DNA from: an uncultured Sphingomonas sp.
Lineage (GTDB): Bacteria; Pseudomonadota; Alphaproteobacteria; Sphingomonadales; Sphingomonadaceae
DNA: 44,869 nucleotides
Assembly (NCBI RefSeq): GCF_937859915.1
Contig: NZ_CALMAW010000052.1
Coordinates: 4,801-49,669 of the forward strand
Direction: 5' to 3'
A program made the position numbers and the translations under genes. Below the pieces are notes generated by a model, which was given only the letters and a program-made list of their open reading frames with translations, was not told the DNA's origin and searched no databases. Shown piece after piece: positions 31,841 to 39,779 of the stretch. Each line of letters starts with the position of its first letter. Position 1 is the first letter of the stretch.

Positions 31841-32505
31841 GGCCGTCGCGGCGGCGCGACGCCTGTCTTCGCATCGCTGTGCTGGCGTTCGCCACCGCCG
31901 GGACCTCCCCGGCGGTGGCGGCACCGCTGCTGATGATGGTGTTCCAAACGGCGACGACCGGGCCCGTCGTCAACCCTTGCACGACGGGGCATGCGCATTC
32001 GGTCCAGATCCTCGATCTCAAGCGCGAGATCTCGCAGGCCCCCGGGCTTCAGCCGATGCTGACCGAATGCCTCGTATCCGACCATACGGCGGCCAAGGCG
32101 ACGTCGACCGACATGACGGTCGCCGTGTATCGCACGCTCGGCCCGCGCCATACCGCGATCAAGCCGGTCGTGCCGCAGGGTGCGGGGCATTTCGAGCTCG
32201 TCGTATTGTCCAGCCCGACCGCGGGTAATGAGGCTGAGTACAACCGTTGGTACGACCATGAGCATATCGACGGGGTGCTGGGCAACCCGGGCTTCCTGGC
32301 CGGACAGCGGTATGAGATCGTCGCGTCGGACAGTCCCGCCGGCTATCCGCTTCCGCGTTACGCCGCGACCTACCGCTTCCGGTCGATGGATTGGCGAGCC
32401 AGCATGACCGAGATCCGTCGGCGGCTCTCGACGGGAGAAGTGCGCTCCAGTCCAACGTTCGACGTCAAAACCGGCGTCAATCGCTATTATGAGCTGCGTC
32501 AGTAG
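31837..32505 (+). CDS. Exported EthD/DUF4286-like protein
   Basis: This 222-residue protein begins at GTG 31837, overlapping the receptor stop. Its first 30 residues (RRRDACLRIAVLAFATAGTSPAVAAP) form a probable signal peptide: arginines, a hydrophobic core and an A-x-A site. Residues about 110-220 carry FELVVLSSPTAGNEAEYNRWYDHEHI, then LGNPGFLAGQRYEI and RYAATYRF, the ferredoxin-like dimeric barrel of the EthD/DUF4286 group. In pieces: NRWYDHEH and NPGFLAGQRYE are the diagnostic parts. The N-terminal half (with Cys residues near 50 and 80) may be a second, diverged copy of the fold. Members are normally cytoplasmic, so export is unusual. It may handle the imported ligand in the periplasm. Confidence 0.78.
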   Translation: MRPSRRRDACLRIAVLAFATAGTSPAVAAPLLMMVFQTATTGPVVNPCTTGHAHSVQILDLKREISQAPGLQPMLTECLVSDHTAAKATSTDMTVAVYRTLGPRHTAIKPVVPQGAGHFELVVLSSPTAGNEAEYNRWYDHEHIDGVLGNPGFLAGQRYEIVASDSPAGYPLPRYAATYRFRSMDWRASMTEIRRRLSTGEVRSSPTFDVKTGVNRYYELRQ

Positions 32506-32626
32506 CTATCGCGTGGCCGGGCTTCGGCGATCCGGTCCGATCCGATTAAGCGCACGCGACCGGCGGAGTAGCTTCTAGTAGCGGTCGTACGACGGTTGCC
32601 CTGGGCTCGCTCGGCAGGGAAGAAGG

Positions 32627-33037
32627 TCAGAACGTCTGAGAGAGCGGAAGGACATGCTCGCGCGTGAGCGGCGCAAGCGGCATCGCGGTTGCTTCCGCGT
32701 GACTAACCCACACTGCTTCCTCGATTTCCGACTGCGTCTTGGGGGTATGCCGAACTCGTATGTGGTAGACCTCCGCCTCGACGACAAAGTCCCGTTCGTT
32801 CGCCGCCGCCGCCGAAAATCGACCAAGGTGGCGAAACTCTTCATCGGCAAGCGACAGTCCGATCTCTTCGGTCAGCTCGCGTCGAAGCGCCGAAAGAGCG
32901 TGCTCGCCATTTTCGATCTTGCCCCCGGCCTGCATGAACCATCGTGTCCCGGTTTTCCGGACAAGCAGCAGCCGTCCAGCCCCATCGTCAATCAGTGCCG
33001 CCGCTATGCGGATTGTGCGATTGGCTTCTTGCTCCAT
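32627..33037 (-). CDS. Nudix hydrolase
   Basis: This 136-residue protein has a complete Nudix box, G39-x5-E45-x7-R53-E54-L55-x-E57-E58-x-G60, which binds Mg for hydrolysis of a nucleoside diphosphate linked to another group. The preceding strand AAALIDDGAGRLLLVRKTG and the Trp in TRWFMQAGGK are typical of MutT-like members. The start is ATG 33037 (MEQEAN), with CAGG directly upstream; ATG 33061 would add eight residues. It is a stand-alone gene, not part of the catabolic set. Its substrate cannot be told from sequence. Confidence 0.9.
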   Translation of the reverse strand: MEQEANRTIRIAAALIDDGAGRLLLVRKTGTRWFMQAGGKIENGEHALSALRRELTEEIGLSLADEEFRHLGRFSAAAANERDFVVEAEVYHIRVRHTPKTQSEIEEAVWVSHAEATAMPLAPLTREHVLPLSQTF

Positions 33038-33344
33038 CCTGACATGGTAACAGGCGGGCAAGCCGGTTCAACGAGAGCCTACCAAACGATGCTCCCCGGG
33101 CCTCATAGAAGGATCCGCCAGACAGCTTCGCGGCCGCAGCGACCCACAAGGCGACATTCTGGTCGGCATGCCCGCTACCGGACTCCAGTCGTTCCTTACT
33201 ATGCGTCGTCGTCGCGCTTTCGGAGACATGGCTGATCTTGCGGCTTGATGCGCGAGACTATCGCGCGGGCGAACGATGAAGGATCACGTGACGAGACCGC
33301 AGCCGGCGTCGACCTCCCAGAGGCCGGCGCCGGTCGCGGTCGCA
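33038..33344. other. Intergenic, no gene recognised
   Basis: These 307 bases separate the Nudix start from the end of the STN/TonB receptor. No open frame with coding character, no tRNA and no strong terminator hairpin was recognised. GCCGGCG repeats just past the receptor stop could form a weak stem without a T-tract. Confidence 0.5.
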
Positions 33345-36300
33345 TCAGAACTCCGCGGTCACCCCGAAGGTGAAGGTGCGGCCGCTGGTCGTGTAGACTT
33401 CGGTGCGGTTGGCGGCGAGGTCGGCGAACTGCTCGATCGCCTGGTTGGTGATGTTGATCGCGTCGACCACCACACGCAGGCGCGGAGTAAGGTTGTAATG
33501 CGCCTGCGCGTCGACGTTGTTGGTCGCGCGGATGCCGTCGCCGACGTTGCCGCCACTGCCCGCGCTGGTCAGATAACGGCTGCGATAGGCGGTCGAGATC
33601 CGCGCCCCCCAGCGGTCCGTGTCGTAATAGAGCGTCGCGTTGGCCGCCCATTTCGAGAGGTTGAACAGCGGGATGCGATAGGTGACGCCGTTGATGATCG
33701 CGGACTGATGGCCGTCGAACCAGGTCCCGTTGGCGCTGATCCCGAAATGACGGAGAACGCCGGGCAGGAAGGTGAAATCGTGCTGGATCGCGGCCTCGAC
33801 ACCCTTGATGTCGGCGCCCGGGCCGTTGATCGGCTGGCTGACGTCGAAAATCGTGTTGGCGTCCTCGCCCTGGATCAGCAGCGACAGCGGCAGCCCGGTC
33901 TGGCTGTACGGCTCCTCCTTGGTCGTCGTCGTCGTGAAGCTGTCCATATGCTTGTAGAAGAAGCCCAGCGACGCGAAGCCGGCACGGTCCATATAATATT
34001 CGAGCGAGCCCTCGACCGATGTCGCCTTATAGGGCTTGAGGAAGGGATTGCCGAAGCTGACGCTGCCGCCGTTGGGGCGGGTGGTGAGGGTGCCGGCGGC
34101 GGCGAGGTCGGCCAGCGCGGGGCGGTTGACGTTGCGGTTGGCGCTGACCCGCAGCAACAGGTCGTGCGTCAGGCTGAGCGCGATATTGGCCGCGGGTAGC
34201 CAGCCATGGCTGTTGCTCTTCACCGCGACCGGATCGAGCACGGTGGCGGCGTTCACCGTGGTGGCGAGATGGCCGGACGAGATCAGGTCGGTCGAATAAT
34301 AGCGGACGCCCGCATTGGCGCGGAACCGCATTCCGAAAATGTAGGTGTCGAGGTCATATTGCGCGTAACCGCTCCATGTCTCTTCGTCGACGCGATAGTC
34401 GCTGCCAGCGGTCAGATATTTGGCGGAGAGATCGCGGGGATCGCCGATGTAGCTGTACACGCCGTCGACATTGCCGACGATGTAGGGGATCTGCGTATCC
34501 GCGCCGATCACCTGCTTCAGGCTGTCGGGGATCGCGGTGTCGGCCGGGATGTTGTGGAAGACCTTGTTGTTGTAGGTATAGGCGCTGTTGATGAAGTGCT
34601 TATATTCGCCGCCGACCTCGATATGGGAACTGCCGCTAAGCTTGTAGTCAGCGTTGATCTTGCCATTCGCATATTGCGTCGTGATCGCATTCTCCTGCGT
34701 GTCGAGCCGCTGGAGATTCCACTGGTCGGGATCGGTCAGGTCGAAGCCGTAGCTGTTGACGGGCTCGTTCGGCAGGTTGTTGAAGCTGAAGGCGTGATTT
34801 TTCGATTCCAGGAACACCTTGTCGAACACGGGTTGGCGGAAATTAGACTGTTCATAGCCCCCGAGCGCGCTGACTTTGAGCCGATCGGTCGGCTGCCAGC
34901 TGGCATTGGCGACACCCTGGTAGAAATCGGTGTGGTTCTCGATGATGTGCTGCTCGCTGCGCTGGTCGACGCCTGTGTAGCTCGCCGCCTCGAGCGTATT
35001 GCCGACGATCGTGGCTGACTGGATCACCTGCGTGCCGCCGATCGGGCTACCGGTCAGCGCGTTGGTGCCCGCGGCCGCGATCGCATAATCGTCGCGTCGA
35101 TCCCACAGCCGGCCATAGAGACCGTCGAGGTCGAGCTTGAAGTTGCTCCCAGGATGATATTGCAGCGCCGTCGTCACCCCCAGGCGGCGACGGTCGGTGG
35201 TCCAGGTCGACGGCGATTCCGCCTGCGGCGCGTAGATCGTACCTGACTCCAGTAGGGCTGCGGTCTTGGGGTCGATGTTGGGCCCGACATTGGCGGGGTT
35301 GTATTTGACCTGGCCCCAGCCCCAGTTGCGATAGCCATATTCGTTGCTCTTGATCTGCGAATACGCGACCGAGACGAGCGCACCGACGTCGCCCCAGCGA
35401 TCGGACGCCAGCGCCACGACGCGCGGCGTGACGCCGCTGGTGTTGGTGTTGGTCTGCCCCTGGGCCGATACGACGAACTTGGCGCCCGGATAATCGAAGG
35501 GCTTGGCGGTGTAGAGCTGCACGGTGCCGGCGATGCCGCCTTCGTCCTGATCGGCCGCATAGGATTTCTGCACCGACACGCGGTTGAACAGCTCGGAGGC
35601 GAACAGGCTGAAGTCGAACGCGCGGGTGCGGCTGACGCCGCCCCGGTTGTCCATCCCGGACGCCGTGTTGCCGAGCACCTCCATGCCGTTGAGCTGCGTC
35701 CGCGTGAAATCGGGGCCTAGCCCGCGCAGCGTGATCTGCCGCCCTTCGCCGCTGTCGCGAGTGATCGTGACGCCCGGAATGCGCTGCAGCGACTCCGCAA
35801 GATTGAGATCGGGGAAGGAGGCGATGTCCTGCGCGAGGATGTCGTCCTCCGAGCCGACCGCGTTGCGCTTATAGTCCTCGGCGAGCCGCAGGCTCTCGCG
35901 ATAGCCCGAGACGACGATCTCGTCGGGCACGCCCGGCGTCTCACCCGACGCCGGGCCGATGCCGGCGCTGGCTTCCGCCGCCGCTGCTGCCTGCTCGACC
36001 GGCGCGCGACGGCGCGGAATAGGGCCCGGCCGCAGCACCGCGACCGCGCCGTCGATCGATGGCTGCAGCCCGGTGCCCCGCAGCAGCAGCGCGAGCGCGT
36101 CGCGCACGCTGTGCGTGCCGGTGACGCCGCCGGTGCGCTTGCCCTCGGCGGCGGCGGGCGCGATCACCAGTTGGACGCCGGTTGCGCGCGAGAAGGCCGA
36201 GATGCCGTCGCGCAGGTCGCCGACGGGAATTGCGAACGCCTGCTCGCGCGCAAAAGCGGTGGATGGCGCCTGCGCCGCAGCCGGTGCCATGCCCGTACCG

Positions 36301-36353
36301 GCGGCCAGGGCCGCCGCGAAGCTGATCGTACACAAGAGATGATGGCGTCGCAT
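33345..36353 (-). CDS. STN-domain TonB-dependent receptor (FecA-like transducer)
   Basis: This 1002-residue outer membrane receptor has a signal peptide (ISFAAALAAGTGMAPAAAQA). A secretin/TonB N-terminal (STN) domain covers about residues 38-108 (FAIPVGDLRDGISAFSRATGVQLV, VRDALALLLRGTGLQ). A linker leads to the TonB box DEIVVSG near residue 145. The plug (LAESLQRIPGVTITRDSGEGRQITLRG in parts; QLNGMEVLG) and a long barrel ending in FTFGVTAEF with the terminal phenylalanine follow. The sequence has the look of the large TIGR01782-type receptors of Caulobacter and sphingomonads. The STN domain predicts signalling to the FecR/FecI pair encoded just upstream on the same strand. The ligand is unknown. 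Confidence 0.95.
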   Translation of the reverse strand: MRRHHLLCTISFAAALAAGTGMAPAAAQAPSTAFAREQAFAIPVGDLRDGISAFSRATGVQLVIAPAAAEGKRTGGVTGTHSVRDALALLLRGTGLQPSIDGAVAVLRPGPIPRRRAPVEQAAAAAEASAGIGPASGETPGVPDEIVVSGYRESLRLAEDYKRNAVGSEDDILAQDIASFPDLNLAESLQRIPGVTITRDSGEGRQITLRGLGPDFTRTQLNGMEVLGNTASGMDNRGGVSRTRAFDFSLFASELFNRVSVQKSYAADQDEGGIAGTVQLYTAKPFDYPGAKFVVSAQGQTNTNTSGVTPRVVALASDRWGDVGALVSVAYSQIKSNEYGYRNWGWGQVKYNPANVGPNIDPKTAALLESGTIYAPQAESPSTWTTDRRRLGVTTALQYHPGSNFKLDLDGLYGRLWDRRDDYAIAAAGTNALTGSPIGGTQVIQSATIVGNTLEAASYTGVDQRSEQHIIENHTDFYQGVANASWQPTDRLKVSALGGYEQSNFRQPVFDKVFLESKNHAFSFNNLPNEPVNSYGFDLTDPDQWNLQRLDTQENAITTQYANGKINADYKLSGSSHIEVGGEYKHFINSAYTYNNKVFHNIPADTAIPDSLKQVIGADTQIPYIVGNVDGVYSYIGDPRDLSAKYLTAGSDYRVDEETWSGYAQYDLDTYIFGMRFRANAGVRYYSTDLISSGHLATTVNAATVLDPVAVKSNSHGWLPAANIALSLTHDLLLRVSANRNVNRPALADLAAAGTLTTRPNGGSVSFGNPFLKPYKATSVEGSLEYYMDRAGFASLGFFYKHMDSFTTTTTKEEPYSQTGLPLSLLIQGEDANTIFDVSQPINGPGADIKGVEAAIQHDFTFLPGVLRHFGISANGTWFDGHQSAIINGVTYRIPLFNLSKWAANATLYYDTDRWGARISTAYRSRYLTSAGSGGNVGDGIRATNNVDAQAHYNLTPRLRVVVDAINITNQAIEQFADLAANRTEVYTTSGRTFTFGVTAEF

Positions 36354-36362
36354 GAAGTCCCT

Positions 36363-36396
36363 CCGTTCGGCCGCAACCCCCGCGGCCCTCGAACGG
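36363..36396 (-). promoter_or_regulatory. Hairpin over the receptor ribosome site
   Basis: On the minus strand, CCGTTC-GAG-GGCCGC, a seven-base loop GGGGGTT and GCGGCC-GAACGG form a two-part GC-rich stem. Its 3' arm runs directly into GGAGGG, the ribosome site of the STN/TonB receptor gene (start 36353). It could lower translation until unfolded. No T-tract follows, so it is not a standard terminator. Confidence 0.45.
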
Positions 36397-36421
36397 AAGA
36401 CGGAGCGCCGTCCGGATTAGG

Positions 36422-36476
36422 ACAAAATAGTTTTGTTATGATTCACAGTCAGTTGAATGTCATTTTCGTGACGAAA
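36422..36476. promoter_or_regulatory. Two perfect palindromes in the receptor promoter region
   Basis: ACAAAA-TAG-TTTTGT (36422-36436) and TTTCGT-G-ACGAAA (36464-36476) are perfect inverted repeats in the AT-rich 139-base gap between fecR-like and receptor genes. They are candidates for a repressor site and/or the region read by the ECF sigma factor. No exact FecI-type -35/-10 pair could be placed with confidence. Confidence 0.4.
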
Positions 36477-36492
36477 GCGAAACCTTTAGCAG

Positions 36493-37344
36493 TCAGTCGC
36501 TTATCGCGCGAAGCCGCAGCCGATCACCTTCGGGAACCACGGAGAAACCGTAAGCCGCGCCGATCGCCGCGAGCAATTGCCCCGGATCGTCGAGCTTGAA
36601 ACGGCCGCCGATCGGCAGCGCGGCAAGCGCGGATGGCGGCGCGACGACCAGCGGGCCGCCGCCACGATTTAGTGCGTCGACCAGATCGCCGAGCCGCATC
36701 CCCTCGGTGTCGAGCCAGCCCTGGCGCCAATCCTGCTGCGCAGGATCGAAGCGCGTCGGCGAGCCGACAGTGCCGTCGCGATACCGCGACCGCCAGCCGG
36801 CGCGCACCACCACGCCCGACGAAGGCGACGCCGTATCCGCGAACCGCACCGCGCCACGATAGACGCCGAGCTCGACTTGGCCGTTCGTCCGCTCGAGATC
36901 GAAGGCGGTGCCGAGCACGCGCGCGGTGACTCCCCCGATCTCCACCGCGAACGGGCGCTTCGCGTCGTGCGCGACGTCGAAATAGGCCTCCCCCTGCGCC
37001 AGCGTGACATGGCGTTGCGCGGGAGCGAACGTGACGTCGAGGCTGGTGGCACCGTTGAGGCGGATCCTCGTCCCGTCGACGAGCGCGACCGCGAGCTGCT
37101 GGCCGCGCGCGGTCTGATAATGCCATGTTATGGCGCCACTCCCATCCCACCAGCGGCCGAGCCCGATCGCGAAGACGAGCGCGAGCGCCCCCGCGGACCC
37201 CAGCGCGCGCCGCCGCCTGGCACGCATCGCGCGCACCTCGTCGTTCGACAGCCGCGCGAAGCCCGCCATCGTCGCGAGCGCCTCGGCCAACGCCAGATCG
37301 TTCAACAGGTCGACGCGCGTCGGCGGTCTTGCGGTGGCGGTCAT
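36493..37344 (-). CDS. FecR-family anti-sigma/signal transducer
   Basis: This 283-residue protein has a cytoplasmic N-terminal helical part (about residues 1-45), one membrane segment (ALGSAGALALVFAIGLG, near 47-63), and a periplasmic FecR domain with TARGQQLAVALVDGTRIRLNGATSLDV, VTLAQGEAYFDVAHDAKRPFAVEI and ARVLGTAFDLERTNGQVELGVYRG in family order. A STN-like segment ends the protein (PIGGRFKLDDPGQLLAAIGAAYGF). It relays ligand occupancy of the receptor to the sigma factor encoded before it. Its start overlaps the sigma gene stop by four bases. The short N-terminus lacks the typical W-x-x-R start of many FecR proteins. Confidence 0.93.
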   Translation of the reverse strand: MTATARPPTRVDLLNDLALAEALATMAGFARLSNDEVRAMRARRRRALGSAGALALVFAIGLGRWWDGSGAITWHYQTARGQQLAVALVDGTRIRLNGATSLDVTFAPAQRHVTLAQGEAYFDVAHDAKRPFAVEIGGVTARVLGTAFDLERTNGQVELGVYRGAVRFADTASPSSGVVVRAGWRSRYRDGTVGSPTRFDPAQQDWRQGWLDTEGMRLGDLVDALNRGGGPLVVAPPSALAALPIGGRFKLDDPGQLLAAIGAAYGFSVVPEGDRLRLRAISD

Positions 37345-37877
37345 GGGCGCTGCCCCATCCCCAACCCACGTCGCTCGAGCGCATGGCGCAGATCGGCCAC
37401 TGCGCGCGACACATGTTTGTCGACCGCGGCGCGGCTGAGCCCGAGATCGGTCGCGATCGCGGCCGCCGCGTCGCCGTCGAGCCGCTGGCGCATGAACACC
37501 TCGCGGCGCAGCGCCGGCATCCGGCGCAGCGCCTGCACCAGCACCTCGACGCGCTCACGATAGGCGAGGATCTCGTCGGCGCGCGGCTGGGGACAGGCGA
37601 TCTCGTCGACCAGTTCGGCATGGAGCGGCGCCGACCGGCGGCGGCGCAACTGGTCGCGGATCAGGTTGCGCGCGACGGTGAAGCAGAAGGCACCGACGTC
37701 GGCGATGCTACGCGTGCGACGATAATCGTAGAGGCGCAGATAGGTTTCCTGCACCAGATCCTCGCTCTCAACGGGGTCGCGCAGCCTCGCCTCGATGAAT
37801 CGCTGCAGCGAGAGCCGCAGATCCACCTCGCCCGCGACGCGTTCGCGGCGGCCGACCAGCGGCACCATTTCGGTCAT
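37341..37877 (-). CDS. FecI-like ECF RNA polymerase sigma factor
   Basis: This 178-residue ECF sigma factor has region 2 with DPVESEDLVQETYLRLYDYRRTRSIADVGAFCFTVARNLIRDQLRRRR (seen in parts: SEDLVQETYLRLYD and ARNLIRDQLRR) and region 4 with REVFMRQRLDGDAAAAIATDLGLSRAAVDKHVSRAVADLR, including the helix-turn-helix. Its form and the coupled FecR gene place it in the FecI group. It should direct transcription of the STN/TonB receptor when the receptor is occupied. It is divergent from the metallophosphoesterase gene at 38041, with 163 bases between the starts. Confidence 0.95.
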   Translation of the reverse strand: MTEMVPLVGRRERVAGEVDLRLSLQRFIEARLRDPVESEDLVQETYLRLYDYRRTRSIADVGAFCFTVARNLIRDQLRRRRSAPLHAELVDEIACPQPRADEILAYRERVEVLVQALRRMPALRREVFMRQRLDGDAAAAIATDLGLSRAAVDKHVSRAVADLRHALERRGLGMGQRP

Positions 37878-38040
37878 CGGGACATGCCCGAGGCGCGATG
37901 CGTCGCCGGCTTGGTCATCACGCTTCCCACCCTCCCAAGTCGGTCCGGGTCTAGAAAGCGATCATGAAGCCTGCGTGACAAACGGGCTGGTGCGCGGCGC
38001 GTCGATCGGCCACCACCACGCCGCCCTGGGAGGAGAGGTC

Positions 38041-38931
38041 ATGGTGCGTACGCCGTCCGTCACGTTGATCGCAGGGCTGCTACTCGCGCTGGCCGCATGG
38101 CCGGCGATCGCGGCCGAGCGCCCGCAGTTCAGCATCGGCGCGATCGCCGACTGCCAATATGCCGCGGAGCCCGATGCAAGCCCGCGGCTCTACGGCACCG
38201 CCCCCGGCAAGCTCGCCGCTGCTGTGGCCGATTTCAACAATCAGAAGCTTGCCTTCGTCGTCCAGCTCGGCGACTTCATCGATCGCGACTGGACGAGCTT
38301 CGACACGCTGCTGCCGATCGCACAGCGGCTTCGCCATCGCTGGCGCTTCGTGCTCGGCAATCATGATTTCGCGGTGGCCGAGGATCGCAAGCTCGCCGTG
38401 CCCGCCAGGCTGGGGATGCCGGCGCGCTATTACAGCTTCGTCGAGCATGGCTGGATGTTCGTCGTCACCGACGGCAATGGCCTGAGCAGCTACGGCTGGC
38501 CTGCGGGAAGCGCCAACGACATCCGCAGCCACGCCGTCCATGCCTGCCTCTATCCCGCTGCACCGCTCTGGGACGGCGGCATCGACGAGGCGCAGATGGA
38601 CTGGATCGAGGCGCGGTTGGTCGAGGCCGATCAACGCGGTCTGAAGGTGATGATGCTCAGCCATTTCCCGGTCTATCCCGCCAATCCGCACAATCTGTGG
38701 AACGCCGACGCGGTGACCGCGATGCTGGCGCGGCACCCGTCGGTGAAGCTGTGGCTCGACGGCCATAACCACGATGGCAATTACGGCATCCGCGACGGCA
38801 TCCACTATGTGAACCTCAAGGCGATGCTCGATACGAGCGAGACCGCCTATGCGCGTCTCGACGTCTTCGCCGATCGCGTCGAACTCCGCGGCTTCGGCCG
38901 GCAGCCGAGTATGACGCTTCCGCTTCGTTAG
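38041..38931 (+). CDS. Secreted metallophosphoesterase, ADP-ribose/CDP-alcohol diphosphatase-like
   Basis: This 296-residue protein starts with a clear signal peptide (TLIAGLLLALAAWPAIAAE), so the enzyme acts in the periplasm. Metallophosphoesterase motifs are D37-C-Q39 (Asp-x-Gln in place of the common Asp-x-His), QLGDFID (Asp78), LGNHDF (Asn107/His108), LSHFPVYP and DGHNHDGNYG. The D-x-Q form and the spacing are those of the ADPRibase-Mn group of dinuclear phosphoesterases. A strong GGGAGGAGAGG lies just upstream of ATG 38041. Divergence from the FecI gene suggests joint control, with the enzyme perhaps releasing phosphate or a nucleoside from a ligand taken up by the STN receptor. That link is inference. 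Confidence 0.9.
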   Translation: MVRTPSVTLIAGLLLALAAWPAIAAERPQFSIGAIADCQYAAEPDASPRLYGTAPGKLAAAVADFNNQKLAFVVQLGDFIDRDWTSFDTLLPIAQRLRHRWRFVLGNHDFAVAEDRKLAVPARLGMPARYYSFVEHGWMFVVTDGNGLSSYGWPAGSANDIRSHAVHACLYPAAPLWDGGIDEAQMDWIEARLVEADQRGLKVMMLSHFPVYPANPHNLWNADAVTAMLARHPSVKLWLDGHNHDGNYGIRDGIHYVNLKAMLDTSETAYARLDVFADRVELRGFGRQPSMTLPLR

Positions 38932-39779
38932 TGCCCGTCCTCAAGGGCATCTACGGGGCGCCTGACCACCTATGTGCCGTTCATATTTTCCTCGACAGGA
39001 CAGGATCCAAGACGCGGCACCAATGCATCGGCGTCGAACACGCACTGAGCTATTGGACCGCACGAAAATTGGCAAACACCTCGACCCAGAACCAGACGTT
39101 CAGCCCCCTACCGCGCTTCTAAGCTTCAAGCATTGGTTCATCCAGTAGAGGAGGCGACTATGCGTCCAATTCTCGATACCTTACGTCAACAGCGTCGGCA
39201 CCGCCTGGCGGCCGAGCGGTTCGAGGCCAATTGTACGCCAAAGCGCCCGCTTGTGCTGCGCGACGCGTCGCAATAGGTGGCGTGCGAAAGCGCCGGCCGC
39301 CGCGTCGCGAGCCCGACCAGTCGCGTCTTGACCACCGCGGTCGGGCACGGCGGTCGGCATGGCGGTCGCGATCCGAGAGCAGCCGCGCCGTAGCGGCGCG
39401 CGTCCGATCCGGCTGCCGTCGAAGCGGCGGCTGCGGGCATGACCGACGGTGCGTGTGCGCGCCGCGGCAGCCACCACTTTGCCGATATATCGGCGTCCCT
39501 TCTTCCCAACGCGCGACCGGATGCGACCAATGTGCGGTTCGAACTCGCCCTCACCCATGGCGTGTGGACCTTCCGCAGAAACCCTGTGGAACACCTACCC
39601 GCATCTGGCGGGCCACCTGCCAAAATGCTTGCGGCGCCTGCTCCGCGATCCTCTTGGGCGCCCACAAAAACGATGCGCAGACAGGACCTTGGCAGACCCT
39701 GGGAAGGTCTGCCTGTTTCGATAGGCCGCCTTCGAGCGGCACGACCGAGAACGAGCCCATCGCAGCGACGCGCTGCGCA
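38932..39779. other. Decayed accessory stretch
   Basis: This 848-base region has no intact gene that I can support. It contains the relaxase remnant at about 39181-39558 on the minus strand. The remainder has mixed codon character on all frames. A 38-codon plus-strand frame at 39160-39276 has a good ribosome site (GAGGAGG), but it lies antisense to the remnant and has no recognisable content. Confidence 0.6.
39181..39558 (-). pseudogene. Relaxase remnant (VirD2/DUF3363-type N-terminus)
   Basis: On the minus strand from ATG 39558, one frame reads EFEPHIGRIRSRVGKKGRRYIGKVVAAAAR in parts (FEPHIGRIRSR, RRYIGKVVAAAAR) and then RRFDGSRIGR. From about 39400 the next frame continues with TAVVKTRLVGL and ALSHATYCDA. 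This order matches the start of VirD2/DUF3363 mobilisation relaxases: F-x-P-x-x-GRIR..G..., RFDGSRIGRG, VVVKTRLVRL, ARAHLRYIQRDG. At least one frameshift and several losses (the RYIQRDG end is degraded) make it non-functional, and the large C-terminal part is absent. It is the trace of an integrated mobilisable element. The identification is from pattern memory, not a search. Confidence 0.6.

Noticed and set aside
39160-39276. 38-codon plus-strand frame with GAGGAGG upstream
   Set aside because: It overlaps the relaxase remnant antisense and shows no known domain; the ribosome-like site alone is not enough.
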